The translations under genes were made by a program, and so were the position numbers. 29,435 nt of DNA. It comes from an uncultured Jannaschia sp. Its GTDB lineage: Bacteria > Pseudomonadota > Alphaproteobacteria > Rhodobacterales > Rhodobacteraceae. The stretch is taken from assembly GCA_937916365.1 (NCBI GenBank), contig CALFSY010000240.1:1-29435 (forward strand), read 5' to 3'. Position 1 is the stretch's first letter. Each line of letters begins with the position of its first letter. Below are positions 24,169 to 29,435 of this stretch, piece after piece. The notes beneath the pieces were generated by a model, which was given only the letters and a program-made list of their open reading frames with translations, made no database searches and had not been told where the DNA came from.

Positions 24169-24540
24169 ATGGCATTTTTAACCGATCGTAAACGTGTGGT
24201 GGGGTTGGGCACCGCCAAAACCGGCACGGGGCATTTTTGGGCAATGACCGTGACATCGGTGGCGCTGTTGATTTTAACGCCGCTTTTCCTGCTGATCTTT
24301 GCGCCGTTGTTGGGGGAACCACTGGAAACTGTTATTGCGCGTCTGTCGCGGCCTGTGCCTGCGTTGATTATGGCGGCAATGTTGATCGTGGGATTTCATC
24401 ATTTTCGGCTTGGCGTCACAACATTGATCGAGGATTATGTGCAGGGGCGGGCGCGTAAAATCACGATCCTTGCCATGACCATTCTAAGTTATGGCCTGAT
24501 GGGGGCGGGTTTGGTTGCCCTGGCCCAAATTGCATTGTAA
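24169..24540 (+). CDS. sdhD: Succinate dehydrogenase membrane anchor subunit
   Basis: The 123-residue protein has three hydrophobic helices and the conserved HHFRLGVTTLIEDYV segment (His77-His78, Asp89-Tyr90), characteristic of alphaproteobacterial SdhD. It completes the heme b and quinone site with SdhC. TAAGGA upstream of ATG 24169 is a good ribosome binding site. In relatives sdhA usually comes next; here an unrelated AT-rich gene of 1,053 bases lies between. Confidence 0.94.
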   Translation: MAFLTDRKRVVGLGTAKTGTGHFWAMTVTSVALLILTPLFLLIFAPLLGEPLETVIARLSRPVPALIMAAMLIVGFHHFRLGVTTLIEDYVQGRARKITILAMTILSYGLMGAGLVALAQIAL

Positions 24541-24558
24541 TTTTTTAGGGAGATATAC

Positions 24559-25611
24559 ATGGCCAATATTGAAACAGAGTTGAAACAAATTGCTGAACGT
24601 ATTGAACAACAGGCAGACCGCATTTTAACAGAAGAAGCAACTAAAATGGCAATCGTTTCGCCATTTTTGCGAATTCTAGGATATGATACATCGAACCCTT
24701 CGGAAGTAATTCCGGAATTTACAGCGGATGCAGTTGGCAAAAAAGGTGAAAAAGTTGATTATGCTATTTTGCTAGATAATGAGATAGTTATGCTGGTCGA
24801 GTGTAAAAAATTGGGAGTTGCGCTTGATCGAAAACATCTTGCTCAGCTTTATAGGTATTTCTCTGTCACTAGTGCACAATTTGCATTACTAACAAATGGT
24901 CAAATTTTTGAATTTTATGCATCCCTAGAGGAGCAAAATAAGCTCGACAAAAAGCCGTTTTTCATACTTGATTTACTCAAATTAAATAACCGTGATATTG
25001 TAGAGCTTGAAAAGTTTGAAAAAACACGTTTCGATACAGCAAATATCCTCCGTAACGCTGAACGGTTGAAGTATGTATCAAGTATTAAAAAGTTTTTATC
25101 CTCACAAGTTGATGAACCCTCTGATGAATTTACTAAATTTGTTGCATCTAATGTTTATGAAGGAAGGGTAACTCAATCAGTTAGAGAAACTATCGAATGG
25201 GCAACTAAAATTGCCTTTAATGAGTTTATAACTGAAAAAGTTCATTCGCGTTTATCGTCGGCCTTACAAAATTCGTCTAATGAAAAACTAGAAGACTTAG
25301 ATGGAGAAGTATCCGAAGATGAGATTATTACAACCCCAGAAGAAATCGAAGGTATGATAACCATTCGTTCCATCGTGCGCGATATATTAGACCCTAGCCG
25401 CGTCGATTTGCGAGATGCTAAAAGCTATTGTGCAGTATTGATTGATGATAATAATCGCCAACCTTTGGCACGTATGCATTTTAATCGCAAACAGTGGTAT
25501 CTGGGTCTTTTTGATAAAGGTATAGAAAACCGAGTGGCAATTTCAAGTTTAACGGATATTTTCAAATACGCGGAACCGCTGCGGGAAACCGCAAAACGTT
25601 ATGTGAAATAA
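24559..25611 (+). CDS. Type I restriction HsdR N-terminal-like nuclease protein
   Basis: The 350-residue product has an N-terminal PD-(D/E)XK-type nuclease domain as in HsdR subunits: VDYAILLDNEIVMLVECKKL gives Asp67 and Glu81-x-Lys83, with the following LAQLYRYFSVTSAQFALLTNG typical of HSDR_N domains. There is no helicase motor. Residues 260-350 form a separate C-terminal domain (TIRSIVRDILDPSRVDLRDA...FNRKQWYLGLFDKG) that I do not recognise by name. Orphan proteins of this layout are common, and their function is not settled. It sits between sdhD (18 bp) and sdhA (19 bp) with its own AGGGAGAT ribosome binding site and an intact frame. Composition is foreign: bases 24901-24960 are 35% GC, versus 62% at 26041-26100 in sdhA. 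Acquisition by transfer is likely. Confidence 0.8.
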   Translation: MANIETELKQIAERIEQQADRILTEEATKMAIVSPFLRILGYDTSNPSEVIPEFTADAVGKKGEKVDYAILLDNEIVMLVECKKLGVALDRKHLAQLYRYFSVTSAQFALLTNGQIFEFYASLEEQNKLDKKPFFILDLLKLNNRDIVELEKFEKTRFDTANILRNAERLKYVSSIKKFLSSQVDEPSDEFTKFVASNVYEGRVTQSVRETIEWATKIAFNEFITEKVHSRLSSALQNSSNEKLEDLDGEVSEDEIITTPEEIEGMITIRSIVRDILDPSRVDLRDAKSYCAVLIDDNNRQPLARMHFNRKQWYLGLFDKGIENRVAISSLTDIFKYAEPLRETAKRYVK

Positions 25612-25630
25612 GGATAAGGTTAAGTGTCCT

Positions 25631-27436
25631 ATGGAATCTTATGATTTGACCCATCATCATTATGACGTCGTTGTTATTGGGGCCGGTGGCTCGGGCCTGC
25701 GCGCGACGTTGGGTATGGCCGAACAGGGCCTGAAAACCGCGTGCGTGACCAAGGTTTTCCCCACGCGGTCGCACACTGTGGCCGCCCAAGGGGGTATTGC
25801 GGCTTCGCTCGGCAATATGGGCCCCGATCATTGGCATTGGCATATGTATGACACGGTCAAGGGATCAGACTGGTTGGGCGACACAGACGCGATGGAATAC
25901 CTGGCGCGTGAGGCACCAAAGGCGGTGTATGAGCTGGAACATTACGGCGTGCCGTTTTCGCGCACCGAGGCAGGCAAAATTTACCAACGCCCCTTTGGCG
26001 GCCACACCACCGAATTTGGCGAAGGCCCCCCGGTGCAGCGCACCTGCGCCGCCGCCGATCGCACGGGCCATGCAATTTTGCACACCCTTTATGGCCAATC
26101 GTTGAAAAACAATGCGGAATTTTACATCGAATATTTTGCCACCGATCTGTTGATGACTGATGCGGGCGAATGTGTGGGCGTCGTGGCGTGGAAACTCGAT
26201 GACGGCACGTTGCATGTTTTTCACGCCAAAATGGTGGTGCTGGCCACCGGTGGGTATGGCCGCGCGTATTTTTCCGCGACATCTGCGCATACCTGCACTG
26301 GCGATGGCGGCGGCATGGTGGCGCGGCAGGGCCTGCCCCTCCAAGATATGGAATTTGTGCAGTTTCACCCCACCGGTATTTATGGTGCGGGCACCCTGAT
26401 TACCGAAGGCGCACGGGGTGAAGGCGGATACCTAACCAACGCCGAGGGGGAGCGGTTTATGGAACGCTATGCCCCCACATACAAAGATCTGGCCAGCCGC
26501 GATGTGGTTTCTCGCTGTATGACATTGGAAATCCGCGAAGGGCGCGGTGTGGGCCAAGACGGCGATCATATCCATTTGCATCTGAATCACCTGCCGCCCG
26601 AAACGTTGGCCGAACGCCTGCCGGGTATTTCCGAATCGGCGCGCATTTTTGCGGGCGTTGATGTGCGCAAAGACCCCATTCCGGTGCTGCCCACCGTGCA
26701 CTACAACATGGGCGGCATTCCCACGAATTATTGGGGTGAGGTGTTAACCCCCACACCGAATGATCCCGATCGCATTGTCCCTGGCCTTATGGCGGTGGGT
26801 GAGGCCGGATGCGCCAGCGTGCACGGCGCGAACCGCCTTGGATCGAACTCGTTGATTGATTTGGTGGTGTTTGGCCGCGCGGCGGCGATTAAGGCGGGCC
26901 AAGTCGTCGATCGTAACGCCGCCGTGCCCGATGCGCCGCAAGCCGCGCTCGACTATGCTCTGGGACGATTTGATGACATACGTCATGCTGCCGGTGCCAC
27001 CCCAACGGCCGACCTGCGCCTTGAGATGCAAAAAACCATGCAGGCCGACGCCGCCGTGTTCCGCACCAACGAAACCCTGGCCCAGGGTTTGGAAAAAATG
27101 ACCACCGTGGCCGCAAAGCTGGACGATCTGCACGTGACCGACCGATCCTTGATCTGGAATTCTGATTTGATGGAAACGTTGGAATTGACCAACCTGATGC
27201 CCAATGCGCTGGCCACGATTGCAGGCGCCGAGGCCCGCCACGAAAGCCGTGGCGCCCACGCGCACGAAGATTACCCTGATCGTGACGATGAACATTGGCG
27301 CAAACATTCTTTGGCGGCGGTTGATGGCGCGGCGGTTACGTTGTCGTATCGGCCTGTGCACCTAAACCCCCTGTTGGGCCATAACGAGGGCGGGATTGAT
27401 TTGGATAAGATCAAACCCAAGGCGCGGGTGTATTGA
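25631..27436 (+). CDS. sdhA: Succinate dehydrogenase flavoprotein subunit
   Basis: The 601-residue catalytic subunit oxidises succinate to fumarate and links the TCA cycle to the quinone pool. It shows the dinucleotide-binding VVVIGAGGSGLRATLGMAEQG (14-34), the covalent-FAD histidine His48 in RSHTVAAQGGIAAS, and the active-site segment HPTGIYGAGTLITEGARGEGG. VHGANRLGSNSL and the C-terminal HRKAHAH-like region (HEDYPDRDDEHWRKHSL) complete the family pattern. The length is normal and no lesion is visible. ATAAGGATAAGG upstream is a ribosome binding site. The operon relation to sdhC/D is preserved despite the inserted gene. Confidence 0.98.
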   Translation: MESYDLTHHHYDVVVIGAGGSGLRATLGMAEQGLKTACVTKVFPTRSHTVAAQGGIAASLGNMGPDHWHWHMYDTVKGSDWLGDTDAMEYLAREAPKAVYELEHYGVPFSRTEAGKIYQRPFGGHTTEFGEGPPVQRTCAAADRTGHAILHTLYGQSLKNNAEFYIEYFATDLLMTDAGECVGVVAWKLDDGTLHVFHAKMVVLATGGYGRAYFSATSAHTCTGDGGGMVARQGLPLQDMEFVQFHPTGIYGAGTLITEGARGEGGYLTNAEGERFMERYAPTYKDLASRDVVSRCMTLEIREGRGVGQDGDHIHLHLNHLPPETLAERLPGISESARIFAGVDVRKDPIPVLPTVHYNMGGIPTNYWGEVLTPTPNDPDRIVPGLMAVGEAGCASVHGANRLGSNSLIDLVVFGRAAAIKAGQVVDRNAAVPDAPQAALDYALGRFDDIRHAAGATPTADLRLEMQKTMQADAAVFRTNETLAQGLEKMTTVAAKLDDLHVTDRSLIWNSDLMETLELTNLMPNALATIAGAEARHESRGAHAHEDYPDRDDEHWRKHSLAAVDGAAVTLSYRPVHLNPLLGHNEGGIDLDKIKPKARVY

Positions 27437-27759
27437 TGCGCGCAAGGGCAATAATCCTAATCCTTTTGCCGCTTGCCGCCTGTGTCCCCGCCCAGGATGC
27501 GGCCGATCAAATCGCACGGCAACAGGCCCGCACATTTGTAGATGGTGAGGTCGCGCGCCGCTTTCCCGGGGTTGATGCCACCCCCATCACCGATTGTGTG
27601 ATTGATAATGCCTCGGCCCAGGAAATCCTAACCATTGCCGGTGGTGTCGCGTTGGGTAATACCGCCGGGGCGGGCCAAACGGTCACCACAATTTTGCAAC
27701 GCCCACAGGTTTTGCAATGCGCGGCCAATCGCTATGCCACCGGTTTGTTGGGGGGATAG
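27436..27759 (+). CDS. Small lipoprotein within sdh operon (first)
   Basis: The 107-residue product has a lipoprotein signal: MRARAIILILLPLAACVPAQ, lipobox LAAC with Cys16. The mature part is about 90 residues, with two further cysteines (in ITDCVIDNAS and VLQCAANRY) that could form a disulfide in the periplasm. The segment TIAGGVALGNTAGAGQTV is small and glycine-rich. The ATG shares a base with the sdhA stop (tgATG), and the next gene starts 1 bp after its stop, so it is firmly in the operon. Small uncharacterised genes between sdhA and sdhB are, to my knowledge, usual in Rhodobacterales. A role in complex II has not been shown. Confidence 0.75.
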   Translation: MRARAIILILLPLAACVPAQDAADQIARQQARTFVDGEVARRFPGVDATPITDCVIDNASAQEILTIAGGVALGNTAGAGQTVTTILQRPQVLQCAANRYATGLLGG

Positions 27760-27760
27760 G

Positions 27761-28072
27761 ATGAAATACGCCGCGATCCCCCTCCTATTGTTTGCATTGG
27801 TTTTAGCGGCCTGTGGCCCCCCACCGCCGATGACAGCGGCCCGTGCCGAACGGTTGTGCCGGGATGAGGCGCGCCAAGCCGATGGGTTTTCCGGCCGCGT
27901 TGGGGCCGGCGTCAGCTCGGACGGGCCGGTGGCGCGTGGGTCAATCACCATCACCAATGATATTTTTAACCCGCGCAGTGAACAAGAGGCGCTGAACGCC
28001 TGTGTCATCCGCCGGTTAGAGGGGCGCCCTGACCCCGTGCGATATGGCATCACCCTGGGCGGTGAAACATGA
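27761..28072 (+). CDS. Small lipoprotein within sdh operon (second)
   Basis: The 103-residue product begins MKYAAIPLLLFALVLAACGPP, a lipoprotein signal with lipobox LAAC (Cys18) followed by a Pro-rich stretch. The mature domain has two more cysteines (AERLCRDEAR and LNACVIRRL), suggesting a periplasmic disulfide. It is similar in size and plan to the preceding lipoprotein but not an obvious duplicate. GGGGGATAGG upstream of ATG 27761 can serve as the ribosome binding site. sdhB starts 28 bp later. Function is unknown. Confidence 0.75.
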   Translation: MKYAAIPLLLFALVLAACGPPPPMTAARAERLCRDEARQADGFSGRVGAGVSSDGPVARGSITITNDIFNPRSEQEALNACVIRRLEGRPDPVRYGITLGGET

Positions 28073-28100
28073 TGAATGCCCCGATAAGGAGATCCGAGAT

Positions 28101-28880
28101 ATGGTTGAACTGACACTTCCGAAAAATTCGCGTGTTCAAAACGGCAAGACATGGCCCAAACCAGACGGCGCGGCAAATCTGCGGATGTTTCGGATTTATC
28201 GGTGGAACCCCGATGATGGCGATAACCCGCGCGTTGATACCTATTGGATTGACGCTGATGCCACGGGGCCCATGGTTTTAGACGCGCTGATTAAGATCAA
28301 AAACGAAATTGACCCAACGCTGACCTTTCGCCGATCGTGCCGCGAGGGGATTTGCGGGTCATGCGCGATGAACATTGATGGGGAAAATACGTTGGCCTGC
28401 ACCCGCGGGATGGATGAAATCAACGGTGATATTAAAATCTATCCCCTGCCGCACATGCCAGTGGTCAAAGATTTGATACCGGACCTGACGCATTTTTATG
28501 CGCAACATGCCGCAATCATGCCGTGGTTGGAAACAAAAACACAGCGGCCCGAAACCGAATGGAAACAATCCATCGACGATCGCAAAAAGCTGGATGGGCT
28601 TTATGAATGTGTGATGTGTGCGTCGTGTTCTACCGCGTGCCCCAGTTATTGGTGGAACGGCGATCGGTATTTGGGGCCCGCGGCGTTGCTGCACGCCTAT
28701 CGTTGGATCATCGACAGCCGGGATGAGGCAACGGGCCAGCGCCTGGACGATTTAGAGGATCCGTTCAAACTGTACCGGTGTCATACGATCATGAACTGCA
28801 CCAAAACCTGCCCCAAAGGGTTAAACCCGGCCAAAGCAATCGCAGAGATCAAGAAAATGATGGTGGAACGTGTGGTGTGA
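28101..28880 (+). CDS. sdhB: Succinate dehydrogenase iron-sulfur subunit
   Basis: The 259-residue subunit carries electrons from FAD to quinone. The 2Fe-2S ligands are Cys80, 85, 88 and 100 (SCREGICGSCAMN...LAC). The 4Fe-4S site is in ECVMCASCSTACPSYWW (Cys170, 173, 176, 180). The 3Fe-4S site uses the second set, including Cys227, 233 and 237 (YRCHTIMNCTKTCPKGLNP). All are intact. AAGGAG lies 9 bases before ATG 28101, which starts MVELTLPKNSRV as in relatives; a longer frame upstream overlaps the lipoprotein gene and is not supported. It is the last sdh gene in the window. Confidence 0.98.
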   Translation: MVELTLPKNSRVQNGKTWPKPDGAANLRMFRIYRWNPDDGDNPRVDTYWIDADATGPMVLDALIKIKNEIDPTLTFRRSCREGICGSCAMNIDGENTLACTRGMDEINGDIKIYPLPHMPVVKDLIPDLTHFYAQHAAIMPWLETKTQRPETEWKQSIDDRKKLDGLYECVMCASCSTACPSYWWNGDRYLGPAALLHAYRWIIDSRDEATGQRLDDLEDPFKLYRCHTIMNCTKTCPKGLNPAKAIAEIKKMMVERVV

Positions 28881-28946
28881 TATGGATACGCTCCTCCGCT
28901 TAACACCCAAAAAAATGCAATCAAAGCGTAGGGGCGTTTGCGCGTC

Positions 28947-29435
28947 TTAAATCGGACTATCTGCGGCGCTGGCGGGCACCAAAAACCGGCCCACAACGTG
29001 CTTTGCCCCCGCTTTATCAAAGGCCACGCCGATTTTATCACCTTCGATTGATGTAACGGCCCCATAGCCGAATTTTTGGTGAAACACGCGATCGCCATTT
29101 GAAAAGGCGCTGATCGCGGTGGCGTCAATGGTCATATGCTTGGCTTCGGTTGGTTGGTGTGTCCCGAATTGCCGTTGATTAGCCTGTAGCCGTTTCCACC
29201 CTGGTGAATTATAGACATCTGCGCGGGCGGCGGCCTCTTGCAGATCGCTACCGTGCATCATGCCTGCAATGGGCGAGGCGCTGGCCGCAATCCCGCCTTG
29301 GTGGCCATAAAGACCTGGTGGTGTTAACACCTCAACATCTGTGTCTGGCAATTCGTCGATAAAGCGTGATGGCATTTGGTTTTGCCATTGGCCATACACA
29401 CGCCGGTTTCCGGCAAAGGATATTGTGCACACCTT
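28947..29435 (-). CDS. uvrD: DNA helicase UvrD/PcrA, C-terminal fragment (runs off window)
   Basis: The frame enters from the right edge and ends at 28947, giving the last ~162 residues of a superfamily 1A helicase. TISFAGNRRVYGQWQNQMPSR followed by FIDELP is the motif VI-adjacent region of UvrD/PcrA. The end GDRVFHQKFGYGAVTSIEGD plus KIGVAFDKAGAKHVV is the Tudor-like C-terminal domain that binds RNA polymerase. UvrD unwinds DNA in nucleotide-excision and mismatch repair. The motor domains lie outside the window. It converges on sdhB with 66 bp between the stops. Confidence 0.88.
   Translation of the reverse strand, partial: KVCTISFAGNRRVYGQWQNQMPSRFIDELPDTDVEVLTPPGLYGHQGGIAASASPIAGMMHGSDLQEAAARADVYNSPGWKRLQANQRQFGTHQPTEAKHMTIDATAISAFSNGDRVFHQKFGYGAVTSIEGDKIGVAFDKAGAKHVVGRFLVPASAADSPI

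Larger units (their letters stand above)
24152..25617 (+). repeat. 11-bp direct repeat AATAAGGATAA around sdhD and the nuclease gene
   Basis: AATAAGGATAA occurs at 24152-24162 (before sdhD) and again at 25607-25617 (before sdhA, overlapping the nuclease stop). Both copies contain the stop codon of the preceding gene plus a ribosome binding site, so shared translation signals could explain them. The repeat encloses sdhD as well as the nuclease gene and is therefore not a simple insertion target duplication. Confidence 0.55.

Noticed and set aside
24541..25630. Transposon or integron cassette carrying the HsdR-like gene
   Set aside because: I found no terminal inverted repeats, target duplication directly bounding the gene, recombinase or attC-like structure. 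Only composition suggests transfer.
28881..28946. Terminator between sdhB and uvrD
   Set aside because: TACGCT and AGCGTA can pair, but the loop is over 30 bases and no U-run follows in the right place.

Overview
The window reads as chromosomal DNA of an alphaproteobacterium, most likely a Rhodobacterales/Roseobacter-type organism of moderate GC. The basis is the style of the NuoD, DnaA and Sdh proteins, the dnaA-dnaN-recF-gyrB block, the sdhCD-A-B operon with small lipoproteins between sdhA and sdhB, and a DUF2927 lipoprotein. No tRNA, rRNA, CRISPR array, transposase or phage gene was seen. Taxonomy is inferred from protein resemblance only.

Layout. 1-1.7 kb: nuoD, then a small twin-arginine lipoprotein with two copies of a TDSDNGP motif, closed by a strong intrinsic terminator, so the nuo operon stops after nuoD here. 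1.7-4.7 kb (minus strand): metZ and an overlapping GNAT acetyltransferase gene, followed by folE2. The metZ leader holds a large inverted repeat ending in a U-run. 4.9-10.5 kb (plus strand): a probable envelope-stress module made of a possible 29-residue membrane peptide, an XpaC-like membrane protein, a TelA-like protein, a DUF2927 lipoprotein, an SPFH protein fused to a GYF-type domain, and a tail-anchored double zinc-ribbon protein. 10.6-11.9 kb: a PfkB sugar kinase overlapping dtd. 12.0-15.2 kb: a circularly permuted ATP-grasp, alpha-E and transglutaminase operon, which in relatives often carries the proteasome-like Anbu peptidase; Anbu is absent here. 15.3-23.0 kb (minus strand): dnaA, dnaN, recF, a LysE-type exporter, an AT-rich PAP2 phosphatase and gyrB. 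23.0-23.8 kb: a gene-free, AT-rich, inverted-repeat-bearing region between the divergent dnaA and sdhC. 23.8-28.9 kb (plus strand): sdhC, sdhD, an AT-rich HsdR-N-like nuclease gene, sdhA, two small lipoproteins and sdhB. The right edge carries the C-terminal end of uvrD on the minus strand.

Most of the window is housekeeping: respiration (complexes I and II), replication initiation and repair, folate and methionine biosynthesis. The parts that most merit a second look are the TelA/XpaC/DUF2927/SPFH/zinc-ribbon module, the restriction-like gene cleanly embedded in the sdh operon, the structured metZ leader, the Anbu-less peptide-tagging operon, and two AT-rich genes that look recently acquired inside core operons.
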